64,000 nucleotides of DNA, taken from positions 186,001-250,000 of the forward strand of contig NZ_QPES01000001.1 in NCBI RefSeq assembly GCF_009455685.1. The letters run 5' to 3'. Position 1 is the first letter of the stretch. Every line of letters starts with the position of its first letter. Both the position numbers and the translations under genes were made by a program. The DNA comes from Paraburkholderia hayleyella. Lineage in GTDB: Bacteria > Pseudomonadota > Gammaproteobacteria > Burkholderiales > Burkholderiaceae. Shown piece after piece: positions 26,719 to 34,735 of the stretch. Below the pieces are notes generated by a model that worked only from the letters and a program-made list of their open reading frames with translations, had not been told where the DNA came from and did not search any database.

Positions 26719-27735
26719 TTATTTCGCAATTTTCATTCGATATTGCTCAGCGTCCCAATTCAATAGCGCCGCAATTTCGTTGTCATTGAGCGGTTTAATC
26801 CGTGCGTCCGGGCCCTGGCGGACGATGACATCGTAATAGCAGCGCAATTGCGCCTGCTTCGCGCGGTTAAATCCGGGTTTCACGTATACGCCGTCATGTC
26901 GAATAAACACCACTTCAGGCATTTCATCCCAGGACAGTTTCCCTGCATGCAACGCGTCAGCGCTTTCAAACAGGTGCGCGCTGGCACCAAGGAACACAAC
27001 ATGATCCGGATAAAGCGCCCAGTCGGAACGGAGCCGCTCGTACAGGCGGGGATCGCACGCGAGTTGATGTAATTGCACGTCTTCAACGGGCAAGTATCCC
27101 TGCGGGATGGCCTTTCCGTTGTTCGCAAGCTCTTGCCGCTCAACCGGCCTGCTCGCAAGGCGAGCCATAAGCGCGTCCAGTATGTGCTCCATTTCAGCCA
27201 CATCGTCCGCGCCGATCACCACACCGTGATTCTTCATCAAGATCACGTTTGCCGAAGGCTCGGCGGCGAGCGCCAGGCTTGCCGCCTGTGCGAGAGGCGC
27301 GCCTGGCTTGTGATAGTCAACCGCAACCCAGGACACCGTATCGGCCAACGCTGTCCGGAACGTAGCCTCACAGTCCTCACGAACCAGATGTACAAGTATT
27401 TCGATGGCATGCAAATGCGCGACGACACGTTGCGGCATCAACACATGCAGCAAGGTTTCGATGGAAGGCTTAAGTGCCGATTCGCCTCGCACTTGCGGCA
27501 TCACAGAAAAATCGCCGCGTTCGAGCGCGCCACGCAGCGCAGGTTGATCGACGGGAACAAAAATGGCGTCCTGTTCCGCGTCGGCTAACCACGTGCCGGA
27601 TGCCTTGACCCACATCGTATCGCCATCCTTCCACGACACATTGCCGCCCGCGCCCTGCACGAGCATTGGGTCGCGTCCGATCTGGGCACAATATCGGATC
27701 ACTGAATTCCCGAGCATATCTGTAACTGCGTTCAC
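26719..27735 (-). CDS. Class II aldolase/adducin family protein
   Basis: A 338-residue protein of the zinc-dependent class II aldolase/adducin fold (fuculose-1-phosphate / rhamnulose-1-phosphate aldolase relatives). The N-terminal part carries VQGAGGNVSWKDGDTMWVKAS (residues ~27-47), the phosphate-binding G-N-x-S and K-x-S-G region. The zinc ligands are visible as VVAHLHAIEILV (His-x-His near 107) and LMKNHGVVIGA (third His near 168). The C-terminal ~110 residues extend beyond the classical ~220-residue fold, as in longer bacterial members. Such enzymes cleave or form ketose 1-phosphates. The start is GTG at 27735 and overlaps the HAD stop codon by four bases, so translation is coupled. Its role in the glycan operon is unknown. 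Confidence 0.85.
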   Translation of the reverse strand: MNAVTDMLGNSVIRYCAQIGRDPMLVQGAGGNVSWKDGDTMWVKASGTWLADAEQDAIFVPVDQPALRGALERGDFSVMPQVRGESALKPSIETLLHVLMPQRVVAHLHAIEILVHLVREDCEATFRTALADTVSWVAVDYHKPGAPLAQAASLALAAEPSANVILMKNHGVVIGADDVAEMEHILDALMARLASRPVERQELANNGKAIPQGYLPVEDVQLHQLACDPRLYERLRSDWALYPDHVVFLGASAHLFESADALHAGKLSWDEMPEVVFIRHDGVYVKPGFNRAKQAQLRCYYDVIVRQGPDARIKPLNDNEIAALLNWDAEQYRMKIAK

Positions 27736-28484
27736 GTCCTCTCTCCCAGGCGAGCAATCAAGCGACGAAGCTGGCCAAATTCGGTAAACGATGCGTCAGG
27801 CGCATTCTCGCCAGTGCCAAGTGGCGTGCCTTCGTGGATCTTCTGCAAGGTTGTGGCATTGATCTTTTCGCGGCTCCCGCGAATATCGTTGATCGGGTTG
27901 TCGCCGATCATCCAGATGTGGTTGCCCTTCGGTCGCATCTTGTCCAGCGCGATCTCGAACGGCGCCGCGTGGGGCTTGTCATAGCCGGCCTCCTCGCTCG
28001 TCACGATGTAGTCAAAATAATGGTCCAGACCAAAGTAGACGACCTTGCGAAACTGGATCTGCGCAGTCAGGTCGGTCACGATCGCAGTCGGAATACCGAG
28101 CAGGCGCAGGTCATCGAGTAGTTCCTTGACCTCGTCGAACAACACGGCATTGCTCAAAAACGTGCGCCAGTAGGTTTGTTCGAAATCCAGCGCAAGCAGG
28201 ACTTGCGAGCCGAGCCCCATGATTTCCAGCATCCGTTGCAGATAGAGCAAGCGGCTATGCGACGACGCGGTGTGCTTGAGCCGCGCTTTCACCTGCTCAC
28301 GTGCTTCGCGGAACACCCGGTCGAATTCGGCAGGCGTGATCGAGAACGTAGCGACCACCTTGTCCCGCACCGCGCCTTGCGCGGCGGCATGAGCCGGATC
28401 GTAAGGGTATAGCGTGTTGTCCGTATCGAAGAGAATCGCATCGGGCAGGTGGCCAAACCGCTCGGGTACGTAAATTTTCACCAT
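27732..28484 (-). CDS. HAD-superfamily hydrolase
   Basis: A 250-residue HAD phosphatase. Motif I is ILFDTDNTLYPY (residues ~17-28; nucleophile Asp plus general acid Asp in D-x-D), motif II is AIVTDLTAQ (near 133), the motif III Lys lies in AGYDKPHAAPFE (near 168), and motif IV is WMIGDNPINDIRGSRE (near 193). A helical cap of about 80 residues lies between motifs I and II (C1 type), indicating a small phosphorylated metabolite. It overlaps the upstream fusion gene by seven bases and the downstream aldolase by four. In this operon it may remove phosphate from a sugar or polyol phosphate, as HAD phosphatases do in nucleotide-sugar pathways. This role is inferred. Confidence 0.85.
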   Translation of the reverse strand: MVKIYVPERFGHLPDAILFDTDNTLYPYDPAHAAAQGAVRDKVVATFSITPAEFDRVFREAREQVKARLKHTASSHSRLLYLQRMLEIMGLGSQVLLALDFEQTYWRTFLSNAVLFDEVKELLDDLRLLGIPTAIVTDLTAQIQFRKVVYFGLDHYFDYIVTSEEAGYDKPHAAPFEIALDKMRPKGNHIWMIGDNPINDIRGSREKINATTLQKIHEGTPLGTGENAPDASFTEFGQLRRLIARLGERT

Positions 28485-30538
28485 ATGAATCGTTTCGTGA
28501 GCGCCTGATTGATGTGGGACAAGGTGATCAGTTGCATTAATCCCATGACACCGTCTTGCCATTTGGGCCGGAGATCGAGGAACTCAAAAATACGCGGGCA
28601 AATCAGTTGCGCCGCGAGCGCAATGTCCGCCGCGGAAGTTTCGCCTTCAATCGTCAGCGCCACTTCCGAAGCGTCCTTGTTTGAAACCATATCGACGTGC
28701 AGCCCGCACACACCGATGAGCACACGGGTCAGCGACAACTCGTTGAACCCGTGACGGGAGCGCGTGACGAGCTTGAAACGCAGCGGCGGCACCTTGCCGT
28801 TCACTTCCGTCAACAGCTGCGGATGGATCGGCTGCAGCGACAGCACGAGATCGGCGTAAGCGGCCTGCGGGCGAATAAAGCGCACGGAATCCGGCTCACG
28901 ACGCTCGAACGAGGCCAGCACGCGTTCGACCGTGTGGCCGCGTTGATGCACATCGCGCTGGAGCTTGAAGTGCCGCCGCAAACCTTCGTCAATGTCGAGA
29001 TAAACGCTCAGGTTGTAGCACTCGCGGAGAATCGGCATGTAGAGCGCATGCAATCCGCTGGCAATAATGATGTCGTTGCTGCGAATCTTGAACGGCCGGC
29101 TCATGCGGCCTGTCGAGTGATCGTAATGACGCGACTGGATGTCGCGCCCATCGCTCAATGCAACGAGATCATGCGCGAAGCCTTCGAGATCGTTTGCCAT
29201 CGGGTTCAGGTGCGTCATGACCTGCCACATCGGCTTCTGACGATCCCATAAGTGATAGTCGTCGCCCGACAGGGTCGCAACCGAATGCGCGCCAAACAAC
29301 CCTTTGACTGCATCGGAGAACGCATCCTTGCCCGCACCGGAATCGCCCGCCACGCCAAGCACGAACGGCTGGCGGCTAAGCCGGAAGAAGTCGTTGCGAC
29401 TAACCGCCTCGCGCCAGATCCGCACGGCGAGGATGATGCCCGCCGCGACCATCACGGTATGAACGAGCGAGGCGAATTTGTCGGCGAGTTGCGGCGGCAG
29501 CATGAGCATTTCAAACGAGTGAAGCTGCTCGCTGAAAATCCCGCCGGGCCCGGCAAGCAGCAAACTACTCACCACGTACAGCACGGAAAAAAGCGCGACC
29601 AGACCAATCGCAATGCGATCGCTGCGCGCCTGGTATGCGACAAGCAGCGGCATTGCCCAGATGAACCATCCAGGCGATGCCGGCGTGAACAGTACAACGA
29701 GCAGGAACGCGAGGCCGAGCATCACGTTAAACAGTTCGAAGTTGAGCCGCCGCACGCGCCAGGTGGCATAGAGCACAAACAGATAAACAAGCGGCACGAT
29801 ATAAATGTGCACGCCATTGCCGAAATCGATCGCTAGCCGGTACACCTTGCCGAGTTCCGGATTGCTGAGCAGCATGCCGCCCCCCGACGGCGTCAACACC
29901 GCGAACGGCAACAGCAGCAGAATCGCACCGATCACGAGGCCGCGGATAAACATCGGCAAATGCTGGCGCAGCGCGCGATTGTGCAGCAGATAGATCAGGA
30001 AGAACGGTAGCGCGAGCATCATGCTCAGCTTCGCGGAAACCGCCGCCATGCAGACAAGACCCGCGCGCAACGGCCGCGTCTGTTTGACGTAATACAGCGA
30101 AAACACAAGCAGTACGACGGGCACCAGATCGTTGAAGCCCAGCACGTAGCTCGCCACGATCACGATGGGCGACCACCAGTAGACTGCGATCAATAGCCTG
30201 TCGCGCCCGGGCAGCATCTTCGAGAGCAGTTGCAGGAGCGCGATGTCGGCAACGACAAGACTCATGCCATAACCATAGGCGAGCGGCGCGCCGAGCGCCT
30301 TGCAAACCAGGCTCAACGGCAGGAAGAACAGCCACATCGCGTAACCATAGGGAAACGCGGCAGGCGTACCCCCCTGATGCAACCAGACGGCCCATGGATC
30401 CAGGCTCAGCGAACCCACGCTCGCGCTCAGGAACGGGACATACCAGTTGCCGACCGCATCCGGCACCACAACGGCGATGAGGCCCACTCTCAGGGCCAGT
30501 CCCAGCAGGAAAACGGGATTGAAAAAGAATTTTTTCAT
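28478..30538 (-). CDS. Fusion: GT-C-like polytopic membrane domain plus phosphoribulokinase/uridine kinase-like domain
   Basis: A 686-residue protein. Residues ~1-385 are hydrophobic with about ten membrane helices and resemble GT-C/GT87-type polyprenol-sugar-dependent mannosyltransferases (short charged first loop, GFNDLVPVVLLVFSLYYV, PASPGWFIWAMPLLV). Residues ~390-686 form a soluble P-loop kinase: VAGDSGAGKDAF (Walker A), LSGDDYHLWDR near 427, THLNPMANDLEGFAHDL near 445, and RHYDHSTGRMSRP near 470. These are positions conserved between uridine kinase and phosphoribulokinase (PF00485). The kinase would phosphorylate a nucleoside or sugar; being tethered to a membrane glycosyltransferase-like domain is unusual. 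It overlaps the upstream gene by four bases and the downstream HAD gene by seven. No indel is visible near the junction of the two domains. Confidence 0.8.
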   Translation of the reverse strand: MKKFFFNPVFLLGLALRVGLIAVVVPDAVGNWYVPFLSASVGSLSLDPWAVWLHQGGTPAAFPYGYAMWLFFLPLSLVCKALGAPLAYGYGMSLVVADIALLQLLSKMLPGRDRLLIAVYWWSPIVIVASYVLGFNDLVPVVLLVFSLYYVKQTRPLRAGLVCMAAVSAKLSMMLALPFFLIYLLHNRALRQHLPMFIRGLVIGAILLLLPFAVLTPSGGGMLLSNPELGKVYRLAIDFGNGVHIYIVPLVYLFVLYATWRVRRLNFELFNVMLGLAFLLVVLFTPASPGWFIWAMPLLVAYQARSDRIAIGLVALFSVLYVVSSLLLAGPGGIFSEQLHSFEMLMLPPQLADKFASLVHTVMVAAGIILAVRIWREAVSRNDFFRLSRQPFVLGVAGDSGAGKDAFSDAVKGLFGAHSVATLSGDDYHLWDRQKPMWQVMTHLNPMANDLEGFAHDLVALSDGRDIQSRHYDHSTGRMSRPFKIRSNDIIIASGLHALYMPILRECYNLSVYLDIDEGLRRHFKLQRDVHQRGHTVERVLASFERREPDSVRFIRPQAAYADLVLSLQPIHPQLLTEVNGKVPPLRFKLVTRSRHGFNELSLTRVLIGVCGLHVDMVSNKDASEVALTIEGETSAADIALAAQLICPRIFEFLDLRPKWQDGVMGLMQLITLSHINQALTKRFIW

Positions 30539-31140
30539 TGGCGGTCGGTAGCGCCTTCCCACAAATCTGGCCGCTTCGTACAAACCGCATCAGCAGCAAT
30601 GCCGAACGACGCCAAGGTTTGAATCAGTTCCGGAATTTCACGCCCGGCATCACGGCCCTGCAACTCGGGCGACACCAGACACAGTTTGAAGCCCGCCGCC
30701 TGAAGACGCGCGGCGTCCTCGCCGTTGAGCGGAAAACGCGTGAAGCAATCGACCCACACCCAGTCGATTCTGCCCGCCAGCGTCAATGCTGTATCGATTG
30801 TTTCGAACTCGGACACGCGCACAGCGCAACGCCGCTCGCCCGCTTTCGCCCACTTCACAAGGAATGGAAATGATTGGTCGAGAAAAAAATAATCGTCAAT
30901 TCCCGCTGCGTTCATCCTCTCGATCAGACGCGCTTCCAGCCCCTCTTCCTTGACGTTGAGAATCAGCGTGCCATGCCGGTACCCGGCAAGCCAGTCGTCG
31001 AACGATTCACCGGCGGCGAACGGGTCGTGATGAATGGTCAGCGTGTCGCCCTGGCTGCGGATATCAACTTCCACTCCGTACTGCAGCGGCGTCGCGCTGA
31101 GATCAGCGATCGTATTGCGGCGATGAAAAATAAGCTTCAT
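30535..31140 (-). CDS. Glycerophosphodiester phosphodiesterase-like TIM-barrel protein (short)
   Basis: A 201-residue protein with the catalytic pattern of the GDPD family: LIFHRRN at the N-terminus (His-Arg), GVEVDIRSQGD near residue 22 (metal-binding Glu and Asp) and TIHHDPFAAGE near residue 35 (second catalytic His). GDPD enzymes hydrolyse glycerophosphodiesters to glycerol 3-phosphate and an alcohol. At ~200 residues it is shorter than typical GDPDs (~240-250), mainly in the later barrel strands. No signal peptide is seen, so it is cytosolic. It overlaps both neighbours by four bases. In this operon it might act on a phosphodiester-linked glycan precursor rather than a phospholipid product; the substrate is unknown. 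Confidence 0.75.
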   Translation of the reverse strand: MKLIFHRRNTIADLSATPLQYGVEVDIRSQGDTLTIHHDPFAAGESFDDWLAGYRHGTLILNVKEEGLEARLIERMNAAGIDDYFFLDQSFPFLVKWAKAGERRCAVRVSEFETIDTALTLAGRIDWVWVDCFTRFPLNGEDAARLQAAGFKLCLVSPELQGRDAGREIPELIQTLASFGIAADAVCTKRPDLWEGATDRQ

Positions 31141-31835
31141 GGCTTGAGCGCTTTTTTAAGTTGAAGGCTGAAATCGATGGTGCGACGGATGAACTTGCGC
31201 TTGGCCGCCCAGTTCACGTTCCAGTGCGACGTACCATGGGCGCGCTCACCAAAGTTCACCGGAAACCGATGCACCTCCAGCTTCTGGCGGCGAGCCTGGT
31301 AATACGCGTAAAGATCGAGCGAAAAATCGTGCGGCGGATCCTGCCACGTCAGAAAAAAAGTGCGCGAGAACATCGTGGGCTGTGCATTGATGTCCCACAA
31401 CGGCTGACCGAGCAGCACCGTCTCGAAGACACTCATCCCGACGGTGAACGCCACATCGCCGAGTGGGCGGCCGTAGCGGCGGCCCTTCACGAAAACATCC
31501 GGCCCGTGCTGCTCGAAGAGCGCGAGGCCGCGCAATACGTCCAGCGGATCGGTCTGCATATCGGCATGCGTCCAGCCGAGCAGTTCGCCTTGCGCCGCGC
31601 GAAGCCCCGCCAGAATGCCGAAGCCGTAGCCCTGATTGTTTTCGACGCGAACGCTGCGGCATCCCGGATAACCCGGCAACAACGCCTGCAGTACGCGCGG
31701 CGTGTCGTCGGTCGAGCCGTTATCGACGAGCACGACTTCGCCGCCGGAACATCTTGGCAAATCCTTGCATCGCTCCAGCAATAACGGCAAGTTGGCGGCC
31801 TCGTTGTAGCAGGGAATCACCAGCGAAAACTTCAT
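31137..31835 (-). CDS. Family 2 glycosyltransferase (polyprenyl-phosphate sugar synthase-like)
   Basis: A 232-residue GT-A glycosyltransferase of family GT2. The N-terminus reads LVIPCYNEAANLPLLLERC, then EVVLVDNGSTDDTPRVL near residue 33 (nucleotide-binding Asp), and LGWTHADMQTDPLD near residue 90 contains the D-x-x-x-D metal-binding acidic motif. The size and lack of C-terminal membrane helices resemble soluble dolichyl-phosphate mannose synthases rather than the longer GtrB proteins with two helices. It starts at 31835, sharing one base with the GtrA stop. GT2-GtrA pairs make a polyprenyl-phosphate sugar and move it across the inner membrane. The transferred sugar cannot be named from sequence. 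Confidence 0.88.
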   Translation of the reverse strand: MKFSLVIPCYNEAANLPLLLERCKDLPRCSGGEVVLVDNGSTDDTPRVLQALLPGYPGCRSVRVENNQGYGFGILAGLRAAQGELLGWTHADMQTDPLDVLRGLALFEQHGPDVFVKGRRYGRPLGDVAFTVGMSVFETVLLGQPLWDINAQPTMFSRTFFLTWQDPPHDFSLDLYAYYQARRQKLEVHRFPVNFGERAHGTSHWNVNWAAKRKFIRRTIDFSLQLKKALKP

Positions 31836-32236
31836 TACAACTCCGTCGTTGGATGGCTACGAAAAACGAACCATTTCATTCCGAGGAAATTAAGTACGGC
31901 GGACACGCCGGTCGCCACAAGAAACGCCAGTTGAAGAGCAAACGTGAATGACACGGCAAGATGAAGCACGGCCGCGTTCACACCGACATTCGCCGCGAGC
32001 GTGGCGGCGTAGAGCAGCATGAAGCGCCATGCCGTGCCGGGTACATGCGTCTTGTGGCCGAAAGTCCACAAGCGGTTGGCGAAGTAAGCGAACGCCGTGC
32101 CAGTGAGAAAGCCAATGCCCTTGGCGAAATCGACATTGAAGAAACCGAAGTGCACCAACCCGCGGTAGCTCAGAAAATCGACCAGCACAGTCAGCGTGCC
32201 AACCACCAGGAAAATACCCAGCTCACGTTTGATCAT
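31835..32236 (-). CDS. GtrA family membrane protein (putative polyprenyl-phosphate sugar flippase)
   Basis: A 133-residue protein with four predicted membrane helices. GtrA hallmarks are FLVVGTLTVLVDFLSYRGL in TM1, KGIGFLTGTAFAYFANRLWTF in TM2 (the F-x-x-N-R-x-[WF]-[TV]-F motif) and VSAVLNFLGMKWFVFR at the end of TM4. GtrA proteins are thought to translocate polyprenyl-phosphate-linked sugars across the inner membrane in O-antigen, teichoic acid and arabinogalactan modification. Start and stop overlap the neighbouring genes (four bases upstream, one base downstream), so it is translated in a chain with the GT2 enzyme it probably works with. Confidence 0.92.
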   Translation of the reverse strand: MIKRELGIFLVVGTLTVLVDFLSYRGLVHFGFFNVDFAKGIGFLTGTAFAYFANRLWTFGHKTHVPGTAWRFMLLYAATLAANVGVNAAVLHLAVSFTFALQLAFLVATGVSAVLNFLGMKWFVFRSHPTTEL

Positions 32237-33960
32237 GTCCGTGCATCAGGCAATTCGGGAACGCTGGGCCTGTACGCTTGTTCGAGCGCGGCGAGCGCTT
32301 CGCGCGCGACGCGTCCGTCGTGCTCCAGCCGATACGGATGGCCCGCCCATTTGTGAAAACACGACTGCCAGTATTCGAACGTCCGCAGATCGTTCGGCGT
32401 GCCCCACGAAAGGAAGCTGTCCACTTCGAACAGTTGACAGCGCAAACCCAGTTCAATCGCATCGTTGATGCACGAGTCGAGGTAAAACTCGCCATTCACA
32501 CGGCCATCGCGCGCAATCAACCGTTCAACGACACGGCGGAAATCCTCCGCGCGCCGGAACGTAAACGTGCCGAGGATGATCGGATCGGTCTGCGGTGACG
32601 CTAGCGGCGTCTTGACCGAAATCCGGCGAATCTCGCCATCGAGCGCCTCAATCCAGCCGAACATCTGCGGCTGACGGACCGCGTTTGCATGGCCGCGCAC
32701 GCCCCACACCACGACGTCGATTTCAGGGTTGTCGGCAAGCTGCCGGAAGACGGCGGCATCATAAAGCGCACCGTTGTCGCACGCGCCGAACGTCACCGGG
32801 CCAGCCACCTCGCCATGCACACGTTCAAGCGCATCCAGACCGAGCCGTGCCGTGCATGCCTGGCCGTCGGTCACGCCGGGAATGATTTCGATTACCGCGT
32901 GCGGATAGAGCCGCTGCAATTCAGCGGCAATTGCCTCATGACCCGGCATATCCGCGCGCAGCACGAAGGCCTGTGCTTGCGAAGCCGGCAGATCGTGCGT
33001 CGCCTGGGCGACCATCGGCTTGCCCGAGACAGGAATCAGCGGTTTCGTGACGGTATAGCCTTCGTTCGTGAAGCGCTGGCCGAGACCGGCCATCGGAATG
33101 ACGAGCGAGCCTGCGGGCGTCTGTGGCGTGGCCTCCGGTGCGATGAGGCGCCGGAATGCGGCCGACCAGCCGTTGTACTCGGCGACATCGCCAGGCGTGC
33201 CCCACTGCATGAAATGCTGAAGTGGATAGACCGCGACCGGGAGGTTCGCCGCGAGAAGCGGTTTATAGCCAAGGCTGACGTAATACTCGCCATTGACATG
33301 AAGCCCCTGCTCCATCGTCGCGCGAAACGCGTCGCTCATGATTTGTCCGGAGGCAAAGTAATACGTGCCGCTCGACGCGTATTCTTCCATCCGGTTATTT
33401 GTATAGGGTTGTTTTTCCTGAATATCCTGAACCCAGCCGCCGCTTTCGCGCATATACGCGTAATTGGTGCTACCCAATGTGTGCGGGTGAAAACCTTTAT
33501 AAGCGGGAATTGCACCAGCACAGGCTGTTGCAGAAACAAAGCGCTTGAAATCCGGCCAATTCCAATAGCACGTAAAGTCGCAATAATTGACGATCACCGG
33601 CCGCTGAAGATCAATCAAATGCTCTATTTGGCGAACCGCATGAACAGGGCCGAGCTTGTGCGGCTCGATGCCGACAATCCGTCCGGTTGGGCAATACTGC
33701 CGCAGAATCGACTCCATGCGATACGCAGGGTTATCGAGGTGATCCTGATTGCAGATGAACACAAAATCTTGTTCGCCCGGGAACATATCAATGACATGCG
33801 CGACAATCGGCTTTCCCTCGATCTCGATCAAGGGCTTTGGAACGGAATATCCAGCACGGCGAAAGCGCTCGCCGAATCCGGACATCGGAACAATGATCTG
33901 CACGGAATGATTACTCGTACGAATTCGGTTATACGACGGCGTATTCAAGTTTGAATACAT
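32233..33960 (-). CDS. Tandem sugar nucleotidyltransferase-like protein (two NTP-transferase domains)
   Basis: A 575-residue protein made of two homologous halves. Each has the nucleotidyltransferase signature: PMSGFGERFRRAGYSVPKPL (residues ~25-44) and PMAGLGQRFTNEGYTVTKPL (residues ~291-310), with G-x-G-x-R-F and the conserved Lys. Both halves also share NGEYYVSLG / NGEFYLDSC and QWGTPGDVAEYNGW / SWGTPNDLRTFEYW. Such enzymes transfer NMP to a sugar or polyol phosphate to make an activated donor. Two fused full-length copies are unusual; one may be catalytic and the other structural, or they may have different substrates. It is the first gene of the coupled operon, starting at 33960, and its 3' end overlaps gtrA by four bases. 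The base or sugar specificity is not readable. Confidence 0.85.
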   Translation of the reverse strand: MYSNLNTPSYNRIRTSNHSVQIIVPMSGFGERFRRAGYSVPKPLIEIEGKPIVAHVIDMFPGEQDFVFICNQDHLDNPAYRMESILRQYCPTGRIVGIEPHKLGPVHAVRQIEHLIDLQRPVIVNYCDFTCYWNWPDFKRFVSATACAGAIPAYKGFHPHTLGSTNYAYMRESGGWVQDIQEKQPYTNNRMEEYASSGTYYFASGQIMSDAFRATMEQGLHVNGEYYVSLGYKPLLAANLPVAVYPLQHFMQWGTPGDVAEYNGWSAAFRRLIAPEATPQTPAGSLVIPMAGLGQRFTNEGYTVTKPLIPVSGKPMVAQATHDLPASQAQAFVLRADMPGHEAIAAELQRLYPHAVIEIIPGVTDGQACTARLGLDALERVHGEVAGPVTFGACDNGALYDAAVFRQLADNPEIDVVVWGVRGHANAVRQPQMFGWIEALDGEIRRISVKTPLASPQTDPIILGTFTFRRAEDFRRVVERLIARDGRVNGEFYLDSCINDAIELGLRCQLFEVDSFLSWGTPNDLRTFEYWQSCFHKWAGHPYRLEHDGRVAREALAALEQAYRPSVPELPDART

Positions 33961-34068
33961 CTCAATTTCATGCCGTAAAGGCCGCGATTGTAACCGCCGT
34001 AAGGAGGCTCGTCATCTAGCACTCCCTCGCGGCGCCCATGAAGCGGTAGCAGCAGCGCGCGACAGGCC

Positions 34069-34112
34069 CTCACTTACCAGGCTCACTTACCAAGCTCACT
34101 CACCAGGCTCAC
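34069..34112. repeat. 13-bp tandem repeat spanning the 3' end of ybaK
   Basis: Three copies at 34074-34086, 34087-34099 and 34100-34112 (unit ttaccaggctcac on the plus strand, with one or two changes) plus a partial copy at 34069-34073. On the minus strand it encodes the last residues of ybaK and its stop, so the repeat duplicates the gene end. The unit length is not a multiple of three. Confidence 0.85.
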
Positions 34113-34635
34113 GTAACGCCACCTCGCTCGCCGCGGCCCCCGTCAGCGCCAGCAATTCCTCCGGCGACAGGTTAAACACCGCATGCGGATGCCCCGCTGC
34201 CGCCCAGAGGCTATCGAGCGCGAGCAAATCCGCATCGATCAGCGTCACGGGCGCCACCGCATGGCCAATCGGACACACTCCGCCAATCGCATAACCCGTC
34301 TTTTCGCGGACAAACTTCGCATCGGCCCGCCCAATTGGACCCACTTGTGCGGCGACCTTTTTCTCGTCGACGCGATTAGCGCCGCTCGCCACGACCAGAA
34401 CCGGCGCATCGTCGTCCAGGCGACGAAAGAGGATCGACTTGGCGATCTGCGCCACAGCGCAGCCAAGCCCCGCTGCGGCTTCGGCTGAAGTTCTGCCCGT
34501 CTCGGCGAGCAGCACAATATGTCCGCTGTGGCCGCGCTCGCGCAGCAAACGCGCCACACGCTGCGCCGCCTCGGGTAGCGCGTTGCAAGAATCGGATGAA
34601 GATGCCGCATCCGGCGAAAGAGAGTGCAGATTCAT
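34096..34635 (-). CDS. YbaK/EbsC (ProX-like) aminoacyl-tRNA editing protein
   Basis: A 179-residue protein of the YbaK/aminoacyl-tRNA deacylase superfamily, free-standing homologues of the ProRS editing domain. These clear mischarged Ala- or Cys-tRNA(Pro) and related species in the cytosol. Key positions are AQIAKSILFR near residue 65 (catalytic-type Lys), VLVVASGANRVDEKKV near 80, and TGYAIGGVCPIGH near 115 (G-x-x-P-x-G-H motif). The closest YbaK-like subgroup in Burkholderia is usually found beside HMG-CoA lyase, as here. The stop codon lies in a 13-bp tandem repeat, so the C-terminus may vary. The start at 34635 leaves a ~20-residue Ser-rich N-terminus. Confidence 0.85.
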   Translation of the reverse strand: MNLHSLSPDAASSSDSCNALPEAAQRVARLLRERGHSGHIVLLAETGRTSAEAAAGLGCAVAQIAKSILFRRLDDDAPVLVVASGANRVDEKKVAAQVGPIGRADAKFVREKTGYAIGGVCPIGHAVAPVTLIDADLLALDSLWAAAGHPHAVFNLSPEELLALTGAAASEVALREPGE

Positions 34636-34735
34636 GATGTGATGGTTTCCATTTTAAAGAAGCGTCGTCACGCCCCACAGACTCCGCTGTACCCGCCTTG
34701 TCTGACGCCAGGCATTGCGCATTACGCATGACACG

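Noticed and set aside
32689..33954. 421-codon frame antisense to the tandem nucleotidyltransferase
   Set aside because: Mirror of a strongly supported gene; no recognisable domain.
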